Source: Ruegeria atlantica
GTDB taxonomy: Bacteria > Pseudomonadota > Alphaproteobacteria > Rhodobacterales > Rhodobacteraceae
Length of the DNA stretch: 64,000 nt
Direction of reading: 5' to 3'
Assembly (NCBI RefSeq): GCF_013032505.1
Contig: NZ_WQCG01000002.1
Span: 248,001 to 312,000 of the forward strand
Shown here: one piece after another, positions 48,065-56,550 of the stretch
Layout of the letters: each line of letters starts with the position of its first letter
Position numbering within the stretch: the first letter of the stretch is position 1
Position numbers and translations under genes: made by a program
The notes under the pieces: generated by a model
Databases searched by the model: none
What the model was told of the DNA's origin: nothing
Seen by the model: the letters and a program-made list of their open reading frames with translations, nothing else

Positions 48065-48538
48065 CTACTGATCCGATTTGTTCTTCCCGCGCCGCGCGTA
48101 TCTGAGCAGGACGCCAAGTAGCGTGCTGATTATGTCGGGCGACAGCACCCCGATCGGGTCGCGTTTGAGACCGACAATCATGTTGCGCGCCTCGGTGACA
48201 TTGTCCCGGACTTCATCCTCGATGTCGTGCAGTGCCATATCCCGCAACTCTACTGCTGCCGACGTATCGCTTTCTGCGGTCATAGAATTTGCCACCAGAG
48301 CGAGAAGAACCGCAAGTACGAGATTAACCCCAGCCACTATGACCGCCGCCAAAGATTTTGACATGGTCTCGGACAACCAAAAGAACCCTGCGACGTTCAG
48401 CATGATTACCGCCAGCCCGACGGCCAACCCGGCAGCTGCATAAAAACCCGTGCGCTTTGCCGCCACGGCCAGTTGTCTTTGCGCAATCAGCCGTTCGGCG
48501 CGCAGGATGATCGAAACGTTACGTGAAATGCGGCTCAT
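48065..48538 (-). CDS. Phage holin superfamily III-like membrane protein
   Basis: 157 residues. Two hydrophobic segments (about 30-55 and 62-84) and a long helical, charged C-terminus; matches the putative actinobacterial holin-X/holin superfamily III type often seen as chromosomal house-keeping proteins. No phage genes are nearby, so lysis is unlikely. Paired with the small YqjD-like gene upstream. Confidence 0.65.
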   Translation of the reverse strand: MSRISRNVSIILRAERLIAQRQLAVAAKRTGFYAAAGLAVGLAVIMLNVAGFFWLSETMSKSLAAVIVAGVNLVLAVLLALVANSMTAESDTSAAVELRDMALHDIEDEVRDNVTEARNMIVGLKRDPIGVLSPDIISTLLGVLLRYARRGKNKSDQ

Positions 48539-48548
48539 GATCGGGCTC

Positions 48549-48812
48549 CTACCGGGAACGGCCTAGAAGATAGCCAACCGTGAAAATCCCCAGGGCGAAC
48601 AGGATCGGCCTTTTGTGGGGAAATTCCTCTAACTCAGTCATGACTTCTTCCAGCTGCGTTGACCACTCGTCCAGGGTTTCGACAATTCCGTCCGACATAG
48701 ATTTATCCGGATCGGCTTGTTTGTCGTCTTTTGACGCTGAGTTGCTGGATTGTTCGGCCAGCTGACGTCGCAATTCTGCGACTTCGGCTTCTAACTGTGC
48801 TTTGGTTACCAT
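48549..48812 (-). CDS. Small membrane-anchored coiled-coil protein (YqjD/DUF883-like)
   Basis: 87 residues. An N-terminal coiled coil (KAQLEAEVAELRRQLAEQ), an acidic middle and a C-terminal membrane anchor with GxxxGYLLGRSR end, as in ElaB/YqjD proteins that tether ribosomes or respond to stress in enterics. Role here unproved. Ten bases ahead of the holin-like gene. Confidence 0.65.
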   Translation of the reverse strand: MVTKAQLEAEVAELRRQLAEQSSNSASKDDKQADPDKSMSDGIVETLDEWSTQLEEVMTELEEFPHKRPILFALGIFTVGYLLGRSR

Positions 48813-48914
48813 CTCTCAGGTCCTTCGATGGCCGCGCAAAAATCAGGCTCGCGACTTTTTCCTTTGTCCCGGCTCAGTTTAATTCGATTTTTTGAATTCA
48901 GGAAAGGGTGTTAT

Positions 48915-48938
48915 CCCGATGCTGCTACCAGCACCGGG
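48915..48938 (-). terminator. Hairpin downstream of the sugar isomerase gene
   Basis: Nine base pairs with one mismatch (CCCG-A-TGCTG, loop CTAC, CAGCA-C-CGGG), 45 bases after the leftward isomerase stop. No strong T run, so terminator function is probable rather than certain. Confidence 0.5.
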
Positions 48939-48982
48939 CTCGGATGAGGCGCAAACGGGCCGACGTGCGCGCTAACTTCCTA

Positions 48983-49648
48983 TCAATAGTCCGATACCAG
49001 CAGGAACTCCGGCTCGGCATCTTCTTCAATCGTTGCATAGCGTGGGATGGGATCCTCGAACACATTGTCGGTTCGGTCATCGTTCACTGTTGAAACCTCG
49101 CCGATCAGGCAGTCACCTTTTTCCGCCCAGAATGCGTGCCAAATGCCGGGCATCAGGGTGACGCTCTGGCCGGGCTTCAGCCTCAGCAACTCGCCGGGTT
49201 GGATGGTGACGGGGCAGCTGTCGCTGGGAACGACCACCGGATTGTCTCTGTCAATGCCGCCTTCAGGGTCCGAGGCATAAATCTCCATAACCAGGTCGCC
49301 GCCGCCCCGGTTGATAATGTCTTCGGCCTTGATGATGTGGCGATGCATTGGCGACAGTTGTTTGTCCCGGGAAATCAAAAGCTTTTCGGCGTAAAGCATC
49401 CCGCGACCCTTGTTCAGATCCTGCACATCGCCGTTGCGCAAGGTAAAAAGGAACAGGCCAAGTTCATCAAACCGGCCTTGGCCGTAATCGGTGATGTCCC
49501 ACCCAAGCCCGCGGTCGCGTATGTCTTGCGCCTGGGTGCTGCGCAATTGCTCCGGAGACCAGTTGGCAAATGGGGGCAGAACAGCGCCGAATGAGCGTAT
49601 GAATGCCTCGGCCTCGGATTTGATGGTATTGATATCAGATCTTTTCAT
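48983..49648 (-). CDS. D-lyxose/D-mannose family sugar isomerase
   Basis: 221 residues from the ATG at 49648. Cupin fold with the metal-binding histidines in SPMHRHIIKAEDIINRGGG (near 95) and a late H in MPGIWHAFWAEKG. It interconverts mannose and fructose or lyxose and xylulose. It overlaps nothing but starts 18 bases after the kinase stop, so it belongs to the LacI-controlled leftward operon and would feed fructose to the neighbouring kinase. Confidence 0.85.
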   Translation of the reverse strand: MKRSDINTIKSEAEAFIRSFGAVLPPFANWSPEQLRSTQAQDIRDRGLGWDITDYGQGRFDELGLFLFTLRNGDVQDLNKGRGMLYAEKLLISRDKQLSPMHRHIIKAEDIINRGGGDLVMEIYASDPEGGIDRDNPVVVPSDSCPVTIQPGELLRLKPGQSVTLMPGIWHAFWAEKGDCLIGEVSTVNDDRTDNVFEDPIPRYATIEEDAEPEFLLVSDY

Positions 49649-49665
49649 CTCGGTCCCTCGTAGGG

Positions 49666-50592
49666 TCAAAGTTCATGTGCCCAGGGCGGGTTTGCTCCGG
49701 CGCGGGAAACTGTGATTGCGGCCACGTCTGCCCCTTTGGTCAACGCCGCACGCAGATCATCCGGGCCCAGCGTTCGTAGATTGGCCTTTGTCAATCGACC
49801 TGCGCCGTCCAACTCGGCCAGAACACCTGCGTTGAACGTGTCTCCTGCGCCCACGGTATCGACGACCTCGACCGCCTTGACAGGCACCGAGGTTTCGGAC
49901 CCGTCTGCCAGATATCCCGAGGCCCCATCACTGCCGCGCGTTACGATGACAACGGCCGGGCCTGCTTGCAGCAGCAAAGGTACTTTCTCGGCCAGTGTTT
50001 CAGGTCCCGGAACGATCCAGTCCAGATCCTCATCCGAGACTTTGACGATGTCAGATTGTGCAATCATACGGTTTAGCCGCGTACGATACCGCGTTTGATC
50101 CTTGATAAATCCAGGCCGGATATTTGGATCCAGCATGACCGCTCGGTCCGCTCCGTGACGCTCAAGCAGGGCCGCATAAGCATCCGCGCAGGGTTCGCAC
50201 GCCAAGCTAATCCCGCCAAAATACAGCGCCGACGCAGCAGGCAATTGTTTTGGCATATCCTCAGGGGTCAACATGCGCCCGGCCGAGTTTTCGTCGACAA
50301 AGTTGTAGCTGGCATGGCCATCTTCCAGCTGGACAAAGGCCAGTGTCGTCGGGCGATCCGATCGGATCACATGGCTGGCGTCTACGTGGCTGGTTTGCAG
50401 CGCGTCCGCCAGTTGCTGACCGAACATATCCGACGATAGCCCGGTCAAAAGACCCGCTGGCGCGCCTAGCCGACCCAGCGCTACGGCTGTGTTGAACACT
50501 GCACCACCGGAGTGGGGCACGAATCCGCGCGACCCAGAAACGGTTGGCTCGGCGATCATGTCGATCAGGGCTTCACCGCAGCACAAAATCAT
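49666..50592 (-). CDS. PfkB-family sugar kinase, probable fructokinase
   Basis: 308 residues. Ribokinase/PfkB fold: GGAVFNTAVALGRLGAPAGLLTGLSSD near 29 and the catalytic DTVGAGDTFNAG near 243 with the Asp base. Likely phosphorylates fructose to fructose 6-phosphate. Between the beta-glucosidase-glucokinase fusion and the isomerase. Confidence 0.86.
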   Translation of the reverse strand: MILCCGEALIDMIAEPTVSGSRGFVPHSGGAVFNTAVALGRLGAPAGLLTGLSSDMFGQQLADALQTSHVDASHVIRSDRPTTLAFVQLEDGHASYNFVDENSAGRMLTPEDMPKQLPAASALYFGGISLACEPCADAYAALLERHGADRAVMLDPNIRPGFIKDQTRYRTRLNRMIAQSDIVKVSDEDLDWIVPGPETLAEKVPLLLQAGPAVVIVTRGSDGASGYLADGSETSVPVKAVEVVDTVGAGDTFNAGVLAELDGAGRLTKANLRTLGPDDLRAALTKGADVAAITVSRAGANPPWAHEL

Positions 50593-50629
50593 GCCGTGGT
50601 CCTTTCTGTAATCAGCTCAGGCGGCCAGT

Positions 50630-52954
50630 TTACCGCGCCAGCGCACTTTTGCAGAAATTGTTAGCGCCAACAATGCCAAATTCATCCTGTTCTGACACAT
50701 AGAGGTTCATTGACCGCCGCAGCTCGCTGAACCGCCCCCCGGCGTTGAAGGCATCCCGGAACGCATCTTTGAACAACCACCGGTTTTTCTCGGCGACACC
50801 ACCCACGAGGAAAACACCACCTGTCGGCATGTACGCTACGGCGAGGTCACCCATGATAGCCCCGAGATGGGTTTTGAACATAAGCGCAGTTTTGACGGCG
50901 ATAGGATCGGAGCCCGCAAGCGCATCCTGCAGAATGTCTTTTGCGCTGAGCTTCGGCGCATCTGCCTGCCCAAATGCCATGCTTGCGGCTTGGTATAGGA
51001 TGGGAAGGCCGGTGCCGCTGAGGAACATTTCAGCTTCGAGCACCAGACTGTCATCAAAGAAGCACTCGGGCGCGATTTGGCGCGCTGCCTTGAAGATTTC
51101 GACCTCATCCTCGTGCCGAGGCGACAGGCCGACATGGCCGCCTTCGCCCGACGCGGTATGATACCGCCCTTCCGAATACAGCAATGCGCCGACGCCAAGG
51201 CCAGTACCAGGGCCTACGACCAATCGCGTTCCCGTTGGTGGTGTGTCTGCCCCTTGCAAGACCTCAACATGGTCTCCAGTGATTTCGGCAACTGACCAGG
51301 CGGCGGCGGTGAAGTCATTGATAACAAAAGTATGCTGGGCGCCCGTAGCTTTGCCGATATCACGTTCAGACAGGTCAAGGTGCGCATTCGTCAACCGGAT
51401 TGTTCCATCCTTTACGGGTCCGGCGCCGGCCGCAACGACGGCGCGTGGATTGGTGCCAATCTCGTCGCGCAGGCTGTGAAACGCATCCAGAAGCTCTGGC
51501 AGCGACCCGGTTGGGTGTTTGCGAAGGTCAGTCAGCTCTCCGTTCGAGATGACACCCAGACGTGTGTTTGTGCCGCCAATGTCCGCAACAAGATTCCAAT
51601 GCTCATGCATGGTTCCGGCAGGTTGAGCCATCGGCAGGGAAACAGATCCACCGGACAACGCGGATTTCAACGCGTTGTAAGAGGCTTTGGGCGTCCGTTC
51701 GAGCGTATCGAAATCGACATCTACCAACCCGAACCGTTTTTCATAACCAAAGGACCATTCGTAATTGTCCAGCAGCGACCAGACGAAATAACCCTTGACT
51801 GGAACGCCTTCGTTCAGCGCTTTTTGAACAGCGCCAAAGTGCTGGTTGAGGTAGTCAATGCGGTCATCATCCTGCTGGCGTTCGGGGCTGGCCATGCCGT
51901 TTTCGGTTACATAGATCGGCAGATCACCTGTGTAATCGCGCATCGTTCGTGTGAGGAAGCGGGTCAGGGCGTCTGGTTCGATCTCCCACCCCATTTGGGT
52001 TTTGGGCAGCGGTCCGGGAACCTCTTTCAGGCTTGGCCACGACGTAACAGCAGGCGCGATCAGTTTACGGGTGTAATAGTTCAAGCCGCACCAATCGACA
52101 GGCGTGCCGATGGTTTCAAAATCGTTCTGCCAGCCAGAAGGAAGATGAGGCTCCAACCCGTCCAGCACGTTTTGCGGATAGGATTTGTTGAACACGCCGC
52201 CAAGGAAGAACCGGTTGTAAATCCCGTCATAAAGGTCAGCAGCCTTGCGCGCGGCGGGGCTGTCATCAGCGGGCTCGGCCCATTCCAGATTGAACACAGC
52301 ACCCAGGTTCGACATCCCCAGACCGCGCATCGCCTCGATCGCGCGACCATGAGCCAGCAGAACATGGTGCATCGCGCGAGCCGTAGCGCGGATGTCGCGC
52401 ATTCCAGGCGCGTGATGTCCTTCGAAATGGCTCAGCCAGCTGACACACCACGGCTCATTGATCGGCGCAACACTGTACATACGGTCGCCGATGCGGCCCA
52501 TGATGATCTCGGTGAAATTGGCAAACCAGCTTGCGATATCCCGGTTGCGCCAGCCGCCCAGATCAGCAAGCGGAGAAGGCAATTCCCAATGATAAAGGGT
52601 CGCACAGGGTCGAATGCCGCGTTCCAGCAGCGCGTCGGCGAGCCGGTCGTAATAGTCGAGGCCTGCCTGATTAACGGGGCCACGCCCTTCAGGCAAAACG
52701 CGCGCCCAGCTTGTCGAGAACCGGTAGCAATCAAAACCCGCGTCCCGCACCAGGTCGAAGTCTTGTGGAAAACGGTTCAGGTGGTCACAGGCCAGATCTC
52801 CATTTTCGTTTCGCACCACGTTTCCGGGTGAAGCGGCAAAGCTATCCCAATGGGTTTCCCCCGCACCACCCTGTGCGTGGCCTTCTATTTGATAAGCCGA
52901 GGTTGCGACACCAAAGAGAAAGTCTTTGGGGAAGTCCGAACGAGTGTATTTCAT
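50630..52954 (-). CDS. GH1 beta-glucosidase fused to glucokinase
   Basis: 774 residues in one uninterrupted frame. Residues 1-435 are a complete GH1 beta-glucosidase: DFLFGVATSAYQIEG at 11-25, acid/base Glu167 in INEPW, nucleophile Glu351 in VTENG, and SLLDNYEWSFGY near 395. Residues about 449-774 are a complete glucokinase (ADIGGTNTRLGV at 457-468, VVGPGTGLGVG, GEGGHVGLSP). A short Ser/Gly/Pro/Met linker joins them and still contains two methionines, the likely former start of glk. The enzyme would release glucose from a beta-glucoside and phosphorylate it. It lacks a signal peptide, so it acts in the cytoplasm. Second gene after LacI, three bases downstream. Confidence 0.88.
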   Translation of the reverse strand: MKYTRSDFPKDFLFGVATSAYQIEGHAQGGAGETHWDSFAASPGNVVRNENGDLACDHLNRFPQDFDLVRDAGFDCYRFSTSWARVLPEGRGPVNQAGLDYYDRLADALLERGIRPCATLYHWELPSPLADLGGWRNRDIASWFANFTEIIMGRIGDRMYSVAPINEPWCVSWLSHFEGHHAPGMRDIRATARAMHHVLLAHGRAIEAMRGLGMSNLGAVFNLEWAEPADDSPAARKAADLYDGIYNRFFLGGVFNKSYPQNVLDGLEPHLPSGWQNDFETIGTPVDWCGLNYYTRKLIAPAVTSWPSLKEVPGPLPKTQMGWEIEPDALTRFLTRTMRDYTGDLPIYVTENGMASPERQQDDDRIDYLNQHFGAVQKALNEGVPVKGYFVWSLLDNYEWSFGYEKRFGLVDVDFDTLERTPKASYNALKSALSGGSVSLPMAQPAGTMHEHWNLVADIGGTNTRLGVISNGELTDLRKHPTGSLPELLDAFHSLRDEIGTNPRAVVAAGAGPVKDGTIRLTNAHLDLSERDIGKATGAQHTFVINDFTAAAWSVAEITGDHVEVLQGADTPPTGTRLVVGPGTGLGVGALLYSEGRYHTASGEGGHVGLSPRHEDEVEIFKAARQIAPECFFDDSLVLEAEMFLSGTGLPILYQAASMAFGQADAPKLSAKDILQDALAGSDPIAVKTALMFKTHLGAIMGDLAVAYMPTGGVFLVGGVAEKNRWLFKDAFRDAFNAGGRFSELRRSMNLYVSEQDEFGIVGANNFCKSALAR

Positions 52955-52957
52955 TTT

Positions 52958-53989
52958 TCAGAACCTGTTGGGAGCGGGGCCGGTCGAGCCGCCAACTACC
53001 AGCTCGGCCTCCAGCAATCTAGTTTTAACCGGGTCTTCCGGTGATTTGATGCGTTCGATCAGCATTTCAGCGGCCATTTCTCCGGCTCGACGTACGGATG
53101 ACCGTGTGGCCGTGAAAATGGGGACATCCTGCCCGTTCTTTAGGTAAGAAAGGTCGTCGTCATGGGCGATGACCGAAACGTCTTTGCCCATCTTCAATCC
53201 CGCTTCGTTTAGCGCACGGCGCACTCCGATAGCGGATATCATAGAGGCGGTCAGGATTGCCGTCGGTGGGTCATCCAGACGCAACATATCGCGTGTTTCA
53301 TGGTGGCCATAGACCTCGGTCATCTCGGCGCTGCGCATCAAATCGGGATCGGGTGAGAGGCCTGCGTCGCGAAGTGCCTCAAGATATCCGTCGCGGCGAC
53401 GTTGAGCGAAATCCATATCCTCAAGCCCGTTGATCAGGGCGATCCGCCTATGTCCAAGGTCGATCAGAAACCGTGTGGCGCGCAGGAATGAGCTTTTGTT
53501 GTTCACGTCGATCCAGTCATAAGGCACGTCGACCCCGGTTGATCTGCCGTGTACGATAAATGGCACTCCCATTCGATTCAGGACTTCAATTCGGTGTTCG
53601 TTGACTTTGGGGCCTTGCAAAACAATTCCATCTACGGCGCCGCGCTGGAAAAGACTGCGATAAGCTTCTTCAATCGAAGTGTCATCCGCATTAGTGAACA
53701 TCATGTCATACCCATGATCCGAGTATTTGCGGGCCGCACCGGCGACAAAGTCGCCGAAGATTGGGTTGACCATTTCATGTTGGGATGAGCTGGGAATCAC
53801 ATGCCCGATAACCATCGACCGCCCGGTCGCCAGCCCTTTTGCTCGGCTGTTGGGGCGATAGCCGTGCTTGGCAGCGGCGGCTTGAACTCGCTGGCGCGTA
53901 TCCTCGTTCACCTCAGGGTAGCCGTTCAGTGCGCGGCTGACCGTGGTTTGAGATAAGCCAAGGATTTCTGAGAGCTGCTTTAGATTCAT
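52958..53989 (-). CDS. LacI-family transcriptional regulator of glucoside genes (AglR-like)
   Basis: 343 residues: N-terminal LacI helix-turn-helix (MNLKQLSEILGLSQTTVSRALNGYPEVNEDTR) and a sugar-binding domain. It diverges from aglE and heads the leftward operon with the beta-glucosidase-glucokinase fusion. A CAAAGCGCTTTG palindrome lies at the agl promoter and a 10-of-12 match lies eight bases upstream of its own ATG, so it probably represses both directions. Confidence 0.88.
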   Translation of the reverse strand: MNLKQLSEILGLSQTTVSRALNGYPEVNEDTRQRVQAAAAKHGYRPNSRAKGLATGRSMVIGHVIPSSSQHEMVNPIFGDFVAGAARKYSDHGYDMMFTNADDTSIEEAYRSLFQRGAVDGIVLQGPKVNEHRIEVLNRMGVPFIVHGRSTGVDVPYDWIDVNNKSSFLRATRFLIDLGHRRIALINGLEDMDFAQRRRDGYLEALRDAGLSPDPDLMRSAEMTEVYGHHETRDMLRLDDPPTAILTASMISAIGVRRALNEAGLKMGKDVSVIAHDDDLSYLKNGQDVPIFTATRSSVRRAGEMAAEMLIERIKSPEDPVKTRLLEAELVVGGSTGPAPNRF

Positions 53990-53997
53990 CTTCGCCT

Positions 53998-54009
53998 CAA
54001 AGCGCCTTC
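53998..54009. promoter_or_regulatory. Near-match LacI operator in the regulator leader
   Basis: CAAAGCGCCTTC, 10 of 12 bases identical to the palindrome at 54150. Its position just before the LacI ATG would allow autoregulation. Confidence 0.4.
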
Positions 54010-54110
54010 AAATTTTGCTTTTTGCGGATTTCGAACATATCATGCCCGACCGCTGTATATTGCCGTTACCGCTCTAAATATTGATAATATAGACATCAGT
54101 AAACAGATTA

Positions 54111-54139
54111 TTGACATAAATTGGATGTTAGCGGATAAA
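54111..54139 (+). promoter_or_regulatory. Predicted agl promoter
   Basis: TTGACA at 54111-54116, a 17-base spacer, and GATAAA at 54134-54139. The operator at 54150 would cover the first transcribed bases. Confidence 0.6.
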
Positions 54140-54149
54140 GTGCGATATC

Positions 54150-54161
54150 CAAAGCGCTTTG
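54150..54161. promoter_or_regulatory. LacI-type operator CAAAGCGCTTTG
   Basis: Perfect 12-base palindrome with the central CG typical of LacI-family sites, about ten bases after the -10 box and 42 bases before the aglE ATG. Confidence 0.65.
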
Positions 54162-54203
54162 AAAATGAGTCTCGGGGCGCGAGCAAAGTTGGGAGGAAAC
54201 TTC

Positions 54204-55472
54204 ATGAAACACTCGCTTTATACAGGCGCGGCCGCGTTCGCCCTGATGGCGGGCGCGGCGTATGCCGACAAGGTCACCGTGTTCGGTCCATGGTTGGGGC
54301 CTGATCAGGAAAATGTCGAAAAGGTTCTGGATGGCTTCGCCGCAGCGACCGGGCATGAGTACACCTATGTCGGCTCGGACAGCTTTGAGCAGCAGATCAG
54401 AATTGATGCCGAGGCTGGATCGGCACCCAATGTTGCAGTGTTTCCCCAGCCCGGTCTGGCTGCGGACATGGCCAGAGCGGGTTTCCTGACACCACTGGCT
54501 GACGGAACGGCAGACTGGATTCGCGACAACTATGCGGCGGGTCAGTCTTGGGTTGATCTTGGAACGTACCAGGGGCCGGACGGACAGGATCATCTGTATG
54601 GCTTTTTTTACAAGGTCGACGTGAAATCGTTGGTTTGGTTTGTTCCGGAAAACTTCGAAGACGCCGGTTATGAAATCCCGACCACGATGGAGGAATTGAA
54701 GGCGCTGACCGATCAGATAGTTGCGGATGGTGAAACGCCCTGGTGCATTGGCCTGGGTTCCGGTGGCGCGACCGGTTGGCCCGCGACCGACTGGGTCGAA
54801 GACATGATGCTGCGCACGTTGCCGCCTGAAGACTACGACGCCTGGGTTGCCAACGACTTGAAGTTCAACGACCCAAAGGTTGTCGCCGCGATCGAAGAAT
54901 TCGGTGCATTTGCGCGCAACGATGATTACGTGGCCGGTGGGGCAGGCGCCGTCGCAACGACTGACTTCCGCGATAGCCCGAAGGGCATGTTCAGCTCCCC
55001 TCCGCAGTGCTACATGCATCGTCAGGCCTCGTTCATTCCGGCCTTCTTCCCTGAAGGTACGGTTGTGGGCGAAGATGCCGACTTCTTCTATTTCCCGGCT
55101 TACGAAAGCAAGGGTCTTGGTAGTCCGGTGCTTGGTGCCGGAACGGTTTGGGCAATCACCAATGACAGCCCGGGCGCACATGCACTGATTGAATATCTGG
55201 AGACGCCCGAAGCGCACGAAACCTGGATGGCGCTGACCGGTTTCTTAACGCCGCACAAAGGCGTCGATACTTCAGTTTTCTCGGACCCTACGCTGAAGAA
55301 GATGAACGACATTCTTCTGGGGGCCACCACCTTCCGGTTTGACGGTTCCGACCTGATGCCGGGCGGCGTTGGTGCAGGCACCTTCTGGACTGGCATGGTC
55401 GACTATACGGGCGGAACATCTGCCCAGGACGTTGCCGACGAAATCCAGTCTTCGTGGGACGCGCTGGACTAA
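54204..55472 (+). CDS. aglE: Alpha-glucoside ABC transporter substrate-binding protein
   Basis: 422 residues from the ATG at 54204 (GGGAGGAAAC upstream). A signal peptide (about 1-20, MAGAAYA-DK) and an extracellular solute-binding family 1 fold. Gene order with two permeases, a GH13 alpha-glucosidase and an ATPase matches the aglEFGAK locus of rhizobia, which imports sucrose, maltose or trehalose. It is followed by a strong hairpin. Confidence 0.87.
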   Translation: MKHSLYTGAAAFALMAGAAYADKVTVFGPWLGPDQENVEKVLDGFAAATGHEYTYVGSDSFEQQIRIDAEAGSAPNVAVFPQPGLAADMARAGFLTPLADGTADWIRDNYAAGQSWVDLGTYQGPDGQDHLYGFFYKVDVKSLVWFVPENFEDAGYEIPTTMEELKALTDQIVADGETPWCIGLGSGGATGWPATDWVEDMMLRTLPPEDYDAWVANDLKFNDPKVVAAIEEFGAFARNDDYVAGGAGAVATTDFRDSPKGMFSSPPQCYMHRQASFIPAFFPEGTVVGEDADFFYFPAYESKGLGSPVLGAGTVWAITNDSPGAHALIEYLETPEAHETWMALTGFLTPHKGVDTSVFSDPTLKKMNDILLGATTFRFDGSDLMPGGVGAGTFWTGMVDYTGGTSAQDVADEIQSSWDALD

Positions 55473-55485
55473 GGCGTCTGAGATT

Positions 55486-55511
55486 GGGCAACCCGCACAG
55501 CCGGGTTGCCC
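55486..55511 (+). repeat. Intercistronic hairpin after aglE
   Basis: Perfect ten-base arms (55486-55495 and 55502-55511) around a six-base loop, no T run, 28 bases before aglF. Probably stabilises the binding-protein message. Confidence 0.55.
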
Positions 55512-55538
55512 GAACCTACCGTCGCAAGGGAGAGCGGC

Positions 55539-56546
55539 ATGCATCCGGCATTTCAGGGCCTGCTGACCATCGCCATTGGCGTGTCAGGTTGCGTGGGCTA
55601 TTTCTACCTATCCAATCAGTTTCTTGACAAAGTTCTGTTCCCGCCTCGAGGGCCGAATGCTGGCCGCAACATCAACCGCGCGAACATCATCCGGCCTTGG
55701 TTGTTCCTGTTTCCAGCGCTGGCCGCTTTGGGCCTGTATCTGGCCTATCCGGTCGTCGAGACCCTGCGCCTGTCACTGACTGATCGTGTCCCGGGCGGCG
55801 GCTACAAGTGGGTAGGGCTGGATAACTATATCCAGATGGCCAAGGAGCCCAAGTTTTGGGAAGCAATGCGCAACAACATGTTCTGGCTGATCATTGTGCC
55901 CGCCATGTCGACGGCGTTTGGCCTGTTGGTGGCGCAGCTGACCGACCGCATTCGTTGGGGGAATCTGGCCAAGTCGCTGATCTTTATGCCTATGGCGATC
56001 TCGTTCGTGGGGGCATCGGTTATCTGGAAGCTGGTTTATGACACACGTCCGGCCGAACAAGATCAGATTGGAATGCTGAATGCGCTGTATATTTTCTTTG
56101 GCGGGACCGAACCGCAGACATGGCTGACGATACCGTTCTGGAACAGCTTCTTGCTGATGGTTGTCCTGATCTGGATTCAGACTGGTTTTGCCATGGTGAT
56201 CCTGTCGGCCGCCCTGCGCGGTATCCCCGAAGAAACGATTGAAGCCGCAATTCTGGACGGGGCCAACCCGTTCCAGATCTTTTTTCGGATCAAGGTACCG
56301 CAGATCAAAACCACTATTCTTGTCGTCTGGACCACGATCACCATTACTGTCCTCAAGGTCTTTGACATCGTCTTCGCCATGACCAACGGCCAATGGGAGA
56401 CGCAGGTTCTCGCCAACTACATGTACGACAAGCTGTTCCGAGCGAATGACTGGGGCGTCGGGTCCGCTTCGGCCATGGTTATTATGCTCCTGGTGGCTCC
56501 GATTCTCGTCTGGAATGTGCGCAACGCACGGAAAGAGATGGAGTAA
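55539..56546 (+). CDS. aglF: Alpha-glucoside ABC permease AglF
   Basis: 335 residues from the ATG at 55539 (AAGGGAGAG upstream). MalF-type: a membrane segment near 5-27, then six core segments and the EAA-type loop (EAAILDGANPFQIFFRIKVPQ near 240). Pairs with AglG. Confidence 0.87.
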   Translation: MHPAFQGLLTIAIGVSGCVGYFYLSNQFLDKVLFPPRGPNAGRNINRANIIRPWLFLFPALAALGLYLAYPVVETLRLSLTDRVPGGGYKWVGLDNYIQMAKEPKFWEAMRNNMFWLIIVPAMSTAFGLLVAQLTDRIRWGNLAKSLIFMPMAISFVGASVIWKLVYDTRPAEQDQIGMLNALYIFFGGTEPQTWLTIPFWNSFLLMVVLIWIQTGFAMVILSAALRGIPEETIEAAILDGANPFQIFFRIKVPQIKTTILVVWTTITITVLKVFDIVFAMTNGQWETQVLANYMYDKLFRANDWGVGSASAMVIMLLVAPILVWNVRNARKEME

Positions 56547-56550
56547 GGCA

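Noticed and set aside
48065..48538. Holin-like gene as a sign of a prophage
   Set aside because: No endolysin, capsid, integrase or other phage genes are nearby; the family also occurs as ordinary chromosomal membrane proteins.
51332..52831. Open frame of about 500 codons on the + strand opposite the GH1-glucokinase gene
   Set aside because: It lies wholly antisense to a gene with clear catalytic motifs, has no ribosome binding site or family resemblance, and is rich in Arg/Gln/His as expected of a shadow frame in GC-rich DNA.
54108..55217. Open frame of about 370 codons on the - strand opposite aglE
   Set aside because: Antisense shadow of a well-supported binding-protein gene; it also crosses the agl promoter and operator.
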